Shown here piece after piece: positions 1 to 11,770 of a stretch of 64,000 nt of DNA. The notes below the pieces were generated by a model. The model worked only from the letters and a program-made list of their open reading frames with translations, was not told the origin of the DNA and did no database searches. The position numbers and the translations under genes were made by a program. The stretch is from Tolypeutes matacus (Eukaryota > Chordata > Mammalia > Cingulata > Chlamyphoridae). Numbering within the stretch: position 1 is the first letter of the stretch; every line of letters begins with the position of its first letter. The stretch spans positions 967,303 through 1,031,302 of the forward strand of contig JAKSZT010020895.1 of assembly GCA_026826555.1 (NCBI GenBank). Direction: 5' to 3'.

Positions 1-187
1 AACAACATCTTCAATTAGTGTTGGATATTTGTTGCAATTGATGAACACATATTGAAACATTGCTGCTAACTGTGGACTATAGTTTACATTATAGTTTACA
101 CTCTGCCCCACACAATTTTATAATTTATTAAAAACATCTACAATGGCCTGTATCTGTCATTGCAATGTCATTCAGGACAATTTCAAT
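1..187 (-). repeat. Family X repeat fragment, cut by the window edge
   Basis: This stretch matches the antisense of a repeat seen at least seven more times here (6765, 7690, 11333, 23670, 25275, 36012 and 47727). Shared phrases include attagtgt followed by a variable gap, caattgatgaacacat, and the doubled atagtttacatta motif. I call it family X because I cannot name it securely. In sense orientation, complete copies end in an A-rich tail. Around 187 the sequence passes into antisense L1. No coding content is seen. Confidence 0.7.
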
Positions 188-2460
188 GGTGGGAGATTTT
201 TTAATGACTAATTCAACATCTTTAAATGTGTTTAGTTACTGGAGTTCATGTATTTCTTGTAGAGTCAATGTAGATTGTGTATTTCTAGGAATTTCTTCAT
301 TTAATCTAGGTTGTCTAATTTTTGGCATACAGCTTCTCATAGTATCCTACTATGATCCTTTTTATTTCTGTGGGGTCAGTCATAATCTCTCCTACCATTA
401 TTTCTGATTTTATTTATTTGCTTATACTTTCTTTTTCTTTGTTATTCTAGCTAGGGGATAGTTGGTTTAAAAATTTCTTTTTTGAAGAATCAACTTTTGA
501 TTTTGTTGACTTTCTCTGTAATTTTGTTCTCAATTTCATTTATTTCTGCTTTAATCTTTATTATTTATTTCCTTTTGCTTGCTTTAGATTTAATTTGAAG
601 TTCTTTTTTCTAGTTCCTTCAGGTGTTCTGTTGCCTTTTTTTTTTCCCTCTCATCATTGCCTTTGCTGTATCCCATTAATTTGATAAGTTGTATTCTCAT
701 TTTCACTCATCTTGGGATATTTACTTATTTATCTTTAACCCAAATGGTTGTATAGGAGTGTGTTGTTTAGCCTCCACACACTTGTGAATTTTCAACTTTC
801 CCTTCTATTATTTATATCCAGCTACCTTCTATTATGACTAGAGAGGGTGCTTTGTATAATTTCAACATTGTCATATTTATTGAGACCTGCTTTGTGATGC
901 AACATGTGGTCTCTCCTGGATAAAAATCCATTAGCACTTGAGAAAAATGTATAACCCACTGATATGATATGTAAAATCCTTTATATGTCTGTTGAGTATT
1001 GGTCAATTATCACATTGTTCAAGCTTTCTTTTGCTTTGTTGATTTCCTCTTAGTTTCTTCTATTTTAATGATGTGAGTGGTATTAATAATAGTAGCTTTA
1101 CAACTATTATTGTAAAGATGTCTACTTCTTCCTTCAGTTTTGCCAGAGTTTGCTTCATGTATTTTGGGGCACCTTGGTTAGGTGCATAAACATTTATGAC
1201 TGCTATTTTTCCTTGGTGAATTTTCCCTTTTATTAATATATAATGACGTTCTGTTTCATATATATATTGCATTTTAAGTCTGTTTTGTCCAATATTAGTA
1301 GAGCTATCCTGAACTTTTTGGGTTACTGTTGCATAAAGTACTTTTTTTCCAAACTTTTACTTTCAGATAGTTTGTATCCCTGGGTCTAAGCTGAGTCTCT
1401 TTTAGGCAGGATATAGATGACTAATGATTTTTGTATCCATTCTATAAGCCTATATCTCTGATTGTGCAGTTTGATCCATTCACTTTCAATGTTATTACTG
1501 TAAATGAATTATTTACTTCCACCATTTTATTCTTTGTTTTTCATATGTCATATCTTATTTTCCTCTTTCTATTCTTTTTGTTATCCTTTTTGAAATTCTT
1601 GCCTTATAAACTCTCCTCCAAGCCTCTCTTTCTTCTTTTTTTCATTCAGAATCTAAGGCTCCCTTTAATATTTCCTGCAAAATGGATTCTTTTCTATAAA
1701 CTCTCATAGTTTATGTTTGTTTGTGAATATTTTAAACTCATCTTCATATTTGAAGGAAAATTTTTCTGGATAAAGAATTCTCAGTTGGCATTTTTTTCAC
1801 TTTCACTATCCTAATTGTATCATATCACTGGCTTCTCACTTCCATCATTTCTGATGAGAATTCTGCACTGCCTTACTGGGCATCCCTTGCATGTGATGAT
1901 ATGTTTCTGTTTTGTTGCTGCCAGAATTTTCTCCTTATCATTGATGTTTGACATTCTGATCAGTACATGTCTTGGAGTAGGTCTACTCAGATTTATTCTA
2001 ATTGGGGTATGCTCTGTTTCTTAGAAATGTAAATTCTTTTCTTTCATGAGTTTTGGGAAATTTTCATTCATTATTTCCTCTAATATTCTTTTTGCCCCTT
2101 TCCCCTTCTTTCTTCCCTTGGAATTCCCATGGGACATACGTTGTCGTGTTTCATGTTATCAATCAATTCTCTAAGCTCCTGCTCAATTTTTTCCATTCTT
2201 TTCTCTCTGTTCTCTTATCTCTTCAATTTCAGCTGTTCTGCCTTCAATATTTCATATTATTTCTTCTATGACTTCAAGTCTTTTATTGTATGCATCTAAT
2301 GTGTTTTTTATCTCATCTATTGTATCTTTCATTCCCATATGCTCAGTTACCTTTTTCTTCAGGTTGTCACATTCTTTGTGCTCTTTCTGTGTATTAGTGG
2401 TGTCATTTACATCTTAAGCCATATTGTCTCTCAACTTATTATATCAAACACATTTGTGGC
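188..2460 (-). mobile_element. L1 (LINE-1) fragment: ORF2 RT start, endonuclease, ORF1
   Basis: Read on the - strand this is a decayed L1 running from ORF1 (about 2450-1750) through the ORF2 endonuclease (about 1500-1000) into the start of the reverse transcriptase (to about 188). The best peptide, at 1060-1272 on the - strand, contains the endonuclease segment INVYAPN followed by KQTL. The + strand text has the usual antisense-L1 look, including gaagaatcaacttttgattttg near 485. The RT catalytic box and 3'UTR are absent, so the copy is 3'-truncated or broken where family X lies. Many stops and shifts make it inactive. Confidence 0.85.
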
Positions 2461-2989
2461 CAAATCTCCTCTATAATTGGACAGGAAGATGTACACTTGG
2501 GTTTTCTTTCCTCCTGGTAAGCATAGACAAACTTTTCCTACCAGGAAGTTTACACAAAATTTTGCCTAGCAATCCCCAAAACCTCCCAGCCCAATAAGAC
2601 CATTTTGGCATTAGAGTAATGCATTCTCGAGCATGGTAGGAGTGACCACTTAGTGTTTTTCTTCCTGGTGCTGGAGCTTTTGATGTCTCTTGAATGAAGA
2701 AACAACTCAAATGAGAAAAGAGGTATTACAGAACTATATAGAGTTAAACATAATTAATGCTGTATGGGGGGCATTTGTCCTATAAGCTGCACTGCTTGCT
2801 GTATCTTTACCTGATGAACATGCTAATGTTACCAAGGTTTTGAATCATTTACAAAAGTCTATCTATCATAGGAAAACCCTATGCTTAGTGGACACTTTTT
2901 CCTCCTGGCACACAAACCTACGTTGTAACATTGGAGTTACTTTTTATTGTGTGGTAGTCTCAGTATAATAATAATTTGCTTGTCTTGCT
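2461..2989. other. Unassigned intergenic stretch
   Basis: No gene is seen. A 79-codon open frame at 2471-2710 (-) has no recognisable domain and lies beside antisense L1. Part may be L1 5' region or the start of the LTR-like unit that follows. Confidence 0.4.
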
Positions 2990-3749
2990 GTTGTTTATTT
3001 TATAGCTGTAGACTAATAGCACACCTTCATCTGTAAACTCCCTTTTCCACACTCAAGGCCTTATGCAGAAGAGGTGGTGGAAACATTATGAGTTGTGGGA
3101 ACAGGTGTATTGTAGCTAATGTAGCTTTGCATTTTTTCTCACAACCCTTCCAGTTCTTTTTACTTTTAGTCAGCATTTCATTTATTAATAGTTACACAGC
3201 AAGCCTTGAGAAGTAACTGTTTCTGAGCTCATGACTGATAAAAATGTTTAGAATTCCCCAGGAAACTCAGTAATCTATTCTGCAAACTACTTGTCCACCT
3301 TAATATCAATAGATCACTTGTGTAATTACTGTAAAAATATAACACCAGCCTATTGACAAACATTTTAAATGCTTGTTTTATGTAGTTACTGTGAAGGTGT
3401 AACTTCTGCTCTGCTGGGAGACATTGTGAATGTCTGTTCCTTGATTATCTGTCCTGAACATTACAGTTCTTAATCATGCTCCCCCTCACATGCCCTCCCC
3501 ATCCGCACATATATATGTTGTATAAAAGAACCCTCTTACTTTGTGGCAAGGGCTGCTCAAGCCTCATATAAGACATGCTTTCTTCCTGCCACCACGGATG
3601 AGAATTTAAGCCACAACAAAGCCTAGATCTACTACTATATGAAGGACTTCCCCATAAAAATTCTCACTTACTCACCAAGCTGGAATTGTGTGAGTCTTTC
3701 TTTTATCTGTTATATCCATCTCAGTTTGGTGGTTAACTGTCATTTTACA
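2990..3749 (+). mobile_element. LTR-like unit of unassigned class
   Basis: The stretch has LTR architecture: a TATA-like tataaaag near 3520, a leader-like segment, and an end at about 3749 in aca, next to homology with an OR exon. Upstream of the TATA, two diverged blocks about 68 bases apart (near 3310 and 3378) share a ta-tta-ctg-taa framework, as U3 enhancer repeats often do. The 5' edge is uncertain and I found no clear target duplication. It could be a solo LTR that interrupted the OR copy. The class is not identified. Confidence 0.4.
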
Positions 3750-4131
3750 GGGCTCCCTGCTATAAATGGAAAAATATGGTAGGAGCTAAATTGGCTCTCA
3801 CTCCTTTGATTTGTAATCATATATTGTAGGGGATTATTTTTCCCACTATTCAGAAGATCACTAGTACTCAAGAGATACATAGAATATTTTCCATCTCTGG
3901 CAGCAAGTCATGATATACTATGGCAGAACCATTTCTGTCTATTTCAGGGCTTTCTTCTCACATACCCCTCATAGAGATACACTGTCCTCTGTCTTTTATA
4001 ACATGGTAATTCTGTTTCATAATCCTTTAATCTACAGCCCAATGTATAGGGATATGAAGAGAGTACTCAAGAAAATGCTTCATAAGTACACAGACTTTAT
4101 GAACAATCAGGACCTCAATGATCAAATTTAA
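3750..4131 (+). pseudogene. Olfactory receptor tail fragment (TM5 to C terminus)
   Basis: The sequence aligns with the last third of the intact OR at 19688-20647, from about TM5 through the third intracellular loop, TM6 and TM7 to the C-terminal tail. An open frame at 3910-4131 carries a degraded NPxxY region (HNPLIYS, with the usual SLRN changed to SPMYRD) and ends in a tail like that of the intact gene. The segment before 3910 aligns only if small indels are allowed, so the fragment is frameshifted as well as lacking TM1-TM4. Homology starts just after an LTR-like unit. An OR tail alone cannot form a seven-helix receptor, so it is a pseudogene. It is the paralogue of the 19.7-kb gene. Confidence 0.85.
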
Positions 4132-4419
4132 CAATACTATTCTGATGATAAAAGAGTATCCCTAGTTAGCAATAACAACAGCACTAAGAACAACCACATG
4201 TTTTGTTAAATATTTCCTGTATGTTGGAAAATATTTTATACAATTGGTTGCTTTGCCATATTTAATCCTTTGAATAAATATATTAGTTAAAATTCTTAAA
4301 CTTCTTTCAGATAAAGAAAATGAAACTTAGTGAAAGTACATAGCACATATAAGGCCCCTAGCATTTAATTTACAATAGCTCTGATTTCAGTACTAATGCA
4401 CTTTAGTTATCAAATGAAA

Positions 4420-4925
4420 ATCTCTGCCAAACATTTCCCATATGACACAAAAGGAGATATATTGTATATTCTCACTGATGAGAAATCATTAGATTAAACA
4501 AATTTGTAGAAAGTAGAATTAGGAAACGAGGAGTTAATGTTAAAAAGTAGAGTTTCTATTTGAGTTGATCGTAAAGCTTTGGTAATGGATCATGGTGATG
4601 GCAGCACAGCATTGTGAATGGAATTAACAGCACTGAATTATTTATTTGAGTATGATTATAGTGGAACTTTTAGGTTGTAAATATGTTGCTACAATACAAA
4701 TTTTTAAAAAGCAAACATAGCATGATTCAACACAATGAGCCCTATTGTAAAAGGTGAACTAAATAAATAGTATATTTATAGTACAGTTATAAAAATGATC
4801 TTTCATGGAATGTAACAAAAATGCCACACTAGTGTTAATATAAGGTGGTATATTGAAACTATATGATTTATGAATGGTTTTCTGTACACCTATGAGTTCT
4901 GTCATAAAAATGAATTCAGGTCTTA
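4420..4925 (+). mobile_element. L1 3'UTR fragment
   Basis: The text resembles xenarthran/old-mammal L1 3'UTR in sense orientation: a tgatggcagcacagcattgt motif, then taacagcactgaatt, then the typical degraded tail. The matching segment is missing from the paralogous flank at 20.9 kb, so it inserted after the duplication. Confidence 0.6.
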
Positions 4926-5312
4926 ACTTAAAGACATATTAATTCAAATGCTAGTCTCACAACTTGCTGTAATATTGAGGTCTTCTAATTTTAACATTTC
5001 ATTGTGTTAAATAATATTCAAATCATTTCTTCAAGGTTTAAGAAATTTTAATTTTCTCCAAACCACTTTTCACTTCAAACAAATCCAATAATTTCACTCT
5101 CTCATCTAATGTCCTTGTCATAATCCTGCCTTAATTGTATGTTGCACAGTGTAGCACACACCCCTCCAAATCTCATTCCCAAACTCCCCACAGTGCAGAG
5201 ACCATCTATTTGAATAAGAGATCACATGCTCATTATATTTTTCAAAGATGGAAAGGTGTTTGACCTTCATTTCAGTTATATAAAAGTCTTCAATATAAAG
5301 AAATATTAGCTC

Positions 5313-5907
5313 TGTGGCAGTTTACAATTATTTCTGAACCTCACAAGAAAAAGAAGGATTATGTTTATAAACTGGTTCATTCCTCTGGGTGTGATACCTT
5401 TGTTTGTATTAACTTCAAAGGTTTTATATTTCCTTAATTAAATCAAATTAGACCTTTTGATTTAACCACATCAGGTGACTAGGGTTGAATCCCCACTCCA
5501 TTGGTGGGCTGATAAATGGGCTGTCACAGAAGAAGACACAGGAAGAGAGAGAATTCCATACACATGGAATAAGAGAGAATTTTGATCCTGCAACCCTGGG
5601 AAGAGAGATGAGCCATTCACCTGATAGTTTACAGCTGAACAGAACAGAGCAGCTGAGCCCTATGCCAGCCTACAGCTGAAATAAGAAGAAGCTGGGACCA
5701 CAGAGCCTTAACAGGAAGAAGGAAGGAAAGATCTGACAGAGATCACTGCAATCTTGCTTGAAAACATGGTAACAGACTTTGGTGAGAAAGTACCTCTAAC
5801 AATACCTTCAGTTGAACTCTTTAGGGCATTGTCACTGCAAGCTTTTACCCCAAATACTCTTTATAAAAGCCAAACAATTTCAGCACACCTTTGGCTGAGA
5901 AAGCACT
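5313..5907 (+). mobile_element. MaLR-like LTR, older copy (family M)
   Basis: Starts tgtggcagttt and ends near cctttggctgagaaagca. It matches the cleaner copy at 26272-26771 along its length: an early ccactccattggtgggctg block, a gccattcacctgatagtttac block, a late ctttataaaagccaa block and the ggctga end. It is diverged and inserted in the duplicated OR flank. Other copies: 54612-54950 and 61845-62335. Confidence 0.65.
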
Positions 5908-6250
5908 GAAAAACTACTTCAAAAAAATCCTAACCACAATCCCATAGATTTTGTTTCATCCTCTTGATGTAACAGAAAATCAATGCACAATGTCACAAAA
6001 TGTCTATATATGTGATTGGTTTTTATGATAAATTTCATATAGGATATTGGTTGTACAGTCTATCAGGGTCTTTTATTGAGCCATTCCATTTCTATTCTAC
6101 AATATAACAGTGAGAATCAATGAAAGTCTTGTAAGGAATTTTATTTCCAGCCTTAAAATCTCATCTTCTGGAATATGTAAATAATTTCTTGAATGAACAC
6201 ATATGCACATATATGCAGTTATAAACACATACATACAACTTTTAAAGAAA

Positions 6251-6764
6251 AATAAATACATACAGGTATAAAAAATTTATATTGACTCAAAAAAAAGTTT
6301 CTTCTATAAATGCAACAAATTTGGCAAGCTGTTTTAACTCTTTGAACATATTCACCTAATTTACAATGTCAAATAAGAAAAAGACTTTGTAATACAAGTT
6401 TTCCTGAATAAAAAAAGGTTATTTGATTTATATTTCTACTTTTTAAATATCATCTGCCCGAAAGATTTATTCAATCCCTCACTATAGATTAGGGTGGAAA
6501 ACAGTGCTTAAGGTTACTGGTTTATTTGTAAGAAGCTACTCAGATTAATGGATAGGTGTGACAGGTGTTCACTTAGTATAAAGGTCAGTCTTGGATTGTA
6601 AAGCCTGTTACTCCATGCTTTCAAACATTATGATTATTCTTTAATCAAGGAAGGAAGGAATACTATTTTATTTTCTAATGTTAACTTAATTTATTCCCAA
6701 GTTTATTTGAAATTCTTTATATTTATTTTATTGTCTCATTATAGGTTTATTTAATATACTATTT
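6251..6764. other. AT-rich gene-free stretch
   Basis: AT-rich sequence with no ORF of interest and no repeat I can name. Confidence 0.4.
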
Positions 6765-6995
6765 TATTTTTTTAAAGGTACTTAGATTACATAAATAAAA
6801 AATATAGGGGATTCCCATATGTCCTGCTCCCTACACCTCCCATATTATCCCACATAAAAACATCCTTCATTAGTGTGCTATATTTTTTACAATTGATGAA
6901 CACCTCTTGGAGCATTGCTACTAAGCATAGATTATAATTTACATTGTAGTTTACACACTCTGCCTCTCAATTTTGTAAGTTATGGCAGACTCTCT
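6765..6995 (-). repeat. Family X 3' end, antisense
   Basis: Starts with a T-rich run (the A-tail seen from the other strand), then gattacataa, ggggattcccatatg, attagtgtg and tacaattgatgaacacct, in the same order as the other antisense copies. It stops abruptly at about 6995, where the next stretch resumes several hundred bases further along the X unit. Confidence 0.7.
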
Positions 6996-8180
6996 CTGTT
7001 CCTTGGGATGATCATTGTCCATCATCTTGTCCTTGCTAGTTGTCCTGGGTGAGTCCAATTGACTGTAGTGTTTGTGTTGCAACTGTTGAGATTCAGGGTC
7101 CAGCTGGCATATTGACTGCCGAAAAATTTAAGTCTCTTGGACCCACACCTATCAATTTTAGTATTAACTATAGGTTCAAATAGAAGATGCAGAAGAGCCA
7201 TGTGTAGGGAAACCACAACTGCATCCAACCCTGTAACACTGAGAAGCCTAAATTTCAAAGTGGGGAACACTGCCATGGCACCAGATTCTTGAGCTGTCTG
7301 TCCTGACTATAGTGTTTGGATGTCTCCAATGCCCATAGGACCCAGCTATTTGAGGCAATATTTACTTAGGTAGTCAGTGAGATCCTGCTGAGACATGCAT
7401 AAGTAACCTTTGGAATGATCTCCCAACTCACTTTGAAGTCTTTTAGCCATAGAAACTCAGTTATCTTTAACATTTCCCCCTTTTGGTCAAGGTCTTTTCC
7501 CAGTTGCATTGCTATTTGGCACTTGATAGTAACCTCTAGTTTCCAGAATGGCTTATCTCCAGGAGTCATGTCCCAAACTGGGGGTAATGTAATGCATTTA
7601 TATGCTGTTTGGCTTAAACAGAGGCCATATTTAAGCAACAATGAGGATCTCAGGAAGTAACTTTTAGGCATCCTGTAATACTAAGTGAAGTTTCAATTTC
7701 AGCCCAGAATCTTCGGTGATGTGGAATGAACAATGGACTAGAGTTGAGTTACTGTTCTTATACTATAGACTACTTGTTATTCTAGCAATGGAAGAGCTTT
7801 TACCACTGATCCAGAGTCAGTGCTCTAGGGAGTTCTGAGAAGAAAGAGAGGGAAATTTACATGTAATGTGGGGGAATTTTGGGGACATTGGACTTGTCAT
7901 GAAAGACATTTCAATGACAGATAGAGGTCAGTATATATCTTGTCATAACTTACAAAATTGTGCAGGTAAGCACTTAAAGTATAATGTAAACTATAATCCT
8001 CACTTAGTGGCAATGCTCCAATATGTGTTCACCCTTTTTAACAAATGTACCACACTAATGAAGGATGTTAATGCAGAAAAGTGTGGGAGAGGTAGAGACT
8101 GGGGCATATGGGAATCCCCTACATTTTTATGTAATATTTATGTAATTTAAGTATATTTTCAAAAATTAAATAAATACATT
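6996..8180. mobile_element. Family X copy, 5' part inverted (twin-priming-like)
   Basis: 6996-7690 is antisense X (the inner part, compare 24170-24860), while 7690-8180 is sense X ending in an A-rich tail (aaattaaataaatac). Judging from the 23.7-kb copy, the two parts are neighbours in the X unit, with roughly a hundred bases missing at the switch. An inverted 5' part followed by a sense 3' part with tail is the classic outcome of twin priming by LINE machinery. Open frames here (for example 7366-7671) have no known domain. Confidence 0.55.
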
Positions 8181-10551
8181 AGAGGCACATAAGAACCAAT
8201 TTGAATTGCTCAAAAACAGAATTAGTGATTTTGAAGACAGAGAATCTGAACTGGAAAGACAGGAGAACAGAAAGTAAAGAGAATAGAATAAAAGATACAA
8301 GGACCTAGGAAATTCAATGACAAAACAAAATGTAAAAACACATGCATTATTGGTATTTCAGAAGAAGAAAATGAAAAAGAGGCAGAAATAATATTTGAAG
8401 AAATAATGACTGAAAACTTCCCAAACCTTATGAAAGACATAAATATCAATATCCAAGAAGGACAAGGCACCACAAGTAAAATAAATCTGAATACACACCT
8501 ATTATTCAGAATGACAAATATCAGAGACAAAAAGAAGATTCTGAAAATGACAATAGAAAATCAATGCATAACAAAGTAAGGAACCTTGAATGATTAAGTG
8601 CCAACCTCCCATCGAAACCATGGAGGAGAGAAGAAAATGATATGATGTATTTAAGGTACAGAAAGAGAAATAATTATGAGTCAAGAATTCTGTATCTGGC
8701 AAAGCTGTCCTTCAAAAATGAAAGGTATTTCAAACTCTTCACAGAAAAACAAAAACTGATAGACTATATTACAAAAAGACCAGAATTACAAGAAATAAGT
8801 GCTGCATTCTGAAAGGAAAAAGCAAGGGCAAGAGACTTGGAGAAGAATGTAGAAATGAAGATTATTAGAAAGGTTAAATTAAAAGGTAAAAAGATAGATA
8901 ATAGTATGATGTGACAACAGAAAGCTGAAAGTCAAAATAAATGAGGTAAGTAATGCCTTTGCACTAATAACGTTGAATGTTGATGGCTTGACTTGCTAAT
9001 CAAAAGACAGAGACTGATAGAATGGATAAACAAATATGGGGCATCTATATGTTTTCTACAAGGGACTCAACTCAGATGTAAGGACATAACTAGGTTAAAA
9101 GTGAGAAGTTGGAAAAAGGTATTCCAAGCAAATTGTAACCAAAAAAGGGCTGGAATAGCAATACTAATATTGGACAAAATAGATTTTAAATGTAAAACTG
9201 TTATAAAAGATGAAGAAGGTTTTTTATATATTAATAAAATAAGCAATTCACCAGGAAGAAATATCTATATTATATATTTAAGTACCTACTACCCACAGTG
9301 ATCCAAGACACATTAGGCCCACACTGGCAAAAGTGAAGAGAGAAATAGATGTCTACAATAATAATTGGAGACTTCAATACATCACTCTCAGTATTGGATA
9401 GAACTTCTGGACAGAATATAAATAAAGAAACAACTTAAATACTATTTTAAATGAACTAGAACTAATAGAAATTTATAGAGCATTGCACCCAAACAGCAAT
9501 ATATGCATTCTTTTCAAGTGCTCATGGATCCTTCTCCAAAATTGACCATATGTTGGGTTAGTAGATAAGTCTCAATAAACTTAGAATGATTGAAATGATA
9601 GAAAATAATTTCTCTGAACATAACAGAAAGTAACTGGAAACTGGAAACCAATAATCAATGAAATCTAGCAAAAATTCAAAAACACATATATATTATACAA
9701 CACACTCTTAAATAATAGGTGGGTCAAAAAAAAACAAACAAAAAACAGAAATTGAAAGAGAATTCAACAAATATCTTGAGATGGATGAAACTGAAAACAC
9801 AACATAACAAAACCTGTGGGGCACCACAAAGCAATGCTGAGAGGGAAATTTATAGCCCTCAAAGCTTACATCAAAAAAAGAAGAAAGAGCTAAAATTAAA
9901 GACCTAACTGCACACCTACATTAACTAGAAAAAGAATGTCAAACTAATCCCAAACCAAGCCAAAGGAAAGTAAAAGTAAAGATCAGAACTTATTTAATAT
10001 GAACTTGTGAATGAAAAAACAATAGAGAGAATCAACAAAACCAAAAGTTGGTTCTTTGAGAATATCAACAAAATCAACAAACCCTTAGCTAGACTGACAA
10101 AGGAAAAAAGAGAAGATACAAATAAAAGCTGAAATGAGAGCAGAGACAATACAACTGACCCTGAAGTAATAAGAGAGAACATAAGTCGATAGTATGAACA
10201 ACTGTATGCCAAAAACTAGAAAATGTACATGGCATGGACAAATTCCTTGAAACACATGAGCCACCTACCCTGACCCTAGAAGAAATAGACCTCAATAAAC
10301 CAATCACAAGTGAAGAGATTGAAACTGTCATAAAAAACTTCCCAAAAATGAAAACCCAGATGGTTTCTCAGGTGAATTCTACCAATAATCAAAGATGACC
10401 TAATACCAATCTTGCTCAAATTCTTCCAAAAAATTGTACAGGAAGGAATGCTACTAAACTCATTCAATGAAGCCAACATCACCTAGTACCAAAACCATAT
10501 AAAGACGTTATGAAAAAAGAAATACAAAACCAATATCTCTAATGAATATAG

Positions 10552-10896
10552 ATGCAAAAATGTCAACAAAATGCTTGCAAACCAAACCAAAAGCACATTA
10601 AAAGAATTATACACCATGATCAAATGAGTTTTATCCCAGGTATACAACAGTGGTTCAGCACAAAAAAATCAATTAGTGTAATAAATCACATTGAGAAATT
10701 GAAGAAGAAAAACAATATGACCCTCTCTACTGATGCACAAAAAGCATGTGACAAAATACAGCACCCTTTCTTGGTGAAAACACTCCAAAAGATAGGAAGA
10801 GAAGGACATTTTCTCAATATGGTAAAGTGTATATATGAAAAACCTGAACCTAGAATTGTACTCAACTGTAAAAGACGGAACACTTTCCCACTGTGA
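10552..10896 (+). pseudogene. L1 ORF2 reverse transcriptase relic
   Basis: This 114-codon open stretch holds RT finger/palm motifs: an IKRIIHHDQMSFIPG block, then a TDAQKACDKIQHPFL block that corresponds to the conserved DAEKAFDKIQHPF of L1 with substitutions. Stops on both sides break the frame. It lies inside the 8181-13855 L1. Confidence 0.85.
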
Positions 10897-11332
10897 CCAT
10901 GAACAAAACAAAGATGCTCACTTTTACCATTATTATTCAATATTGTGCAGGAGCCATAGGCTAAACAAAGAAATAAAATGAATCCAAATAGGAAAGAAAG
11001 AAGTAAAACTTTCATTATTTGCTGAGGACATGATCATATATATAGAAAATCTTGAAAAATCCACAACAACAAAGCTACTAGCATTAATAGAAGAATTCAG
11101 CAAAATGGTGGGATACAATATTAATATGCAATAATCAATAGCGTTTCTATACCCGACTAATGTGCAATCATAAGAGGTAATCAGAAAAACTTCCATTTAT
11201 AATAATGACTAAAACAATCAAATATTTAGGAATGAACTTAAACAAGTGCATAAAGCACCTGTATTAAAAAAACTACAATATATTGCTAAAAGAAAACAAA
11301 AAAGATTTAAATGAATGGAAGGATATTCTGTG

Positions 11333-11770
11333 TTCATGTGTTGGTAGACTGGTATTCTACTATAGACATATTGTGTTTCTAGCAATGGAAGAAATTGCAA
11401 CACTGATGTGGAGACAGTGGCCACTGGAGGCTCTAGGGACAGGAAGAGGGAAAATCAGTAGAAATACGGGGGTTTTATCGGGACTTGGAAATCGTCCTGA
11501 GTGACATTGCAATGACAGATTTAGGCCTTTTCATATCATCACATAACATGTGGAACTGTGTGGGAGAGAATGTAGACTATGGTCCATGCTTAATGGCAAA
11601 GCCCCAGGATGTGTTTATCAGTCGCATGGATGTGCCATACTAATGAAGGATGTTTGTGTGGGAGGCTGTAGGGCATGGGAGGGGGCTGGGGCATATGGGA
11701 GTCCCTCTATTTTTTGTGTAACATTTTTGTTATCTAAGTATCTTTTAAAAAATTAAAAAACAAATCACAA
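11333..11770 (+). mobile_element. Family X insertion in L1 ORF2
   Basis: Sense X 3' end, from a ggtattctactatagacat start to an A-rich tail (about 11745-11790). Before it the L1 reads up to tgttggtagact and after it resumes at ctaaatattgttaag, the next bases expected in L1, so this is a clean insertion into a pre-existing L1. The A-tail suggests LINE-type retroposition; any target duplication is at most a few bases. Confidence 0.75.

Larger units (their letters stand above)
4132..6250 (+). repeat. Duplicated OR 3' flank (partner 20648-21710)
   Basis: Non-coding sequence after the OR fragment resembles, block by block and in order, the sequence after the intact OR. Examples are tttgttaaat near 4203 and 20716, cacttcaaac near 5070 and 21125, acacacccctc near 5156 and 21210, and ttttgtttcat near 5949 and 21440. 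Two insertions occur only here: an L1 3' fragment (about 4420-4925) and an LTR (5313-5907). This marks a tandem duplication of an OR locus including at least 1.4 kb of flank. Confidence 0.7.

Noticed and set aside
6765..8180. DNA transposon with long terminal inverted repeats
   Set aside because: Outer ends are both A-tailed 3' ends of the same retroposon-like family, and other copies are not inverted-repeat units.
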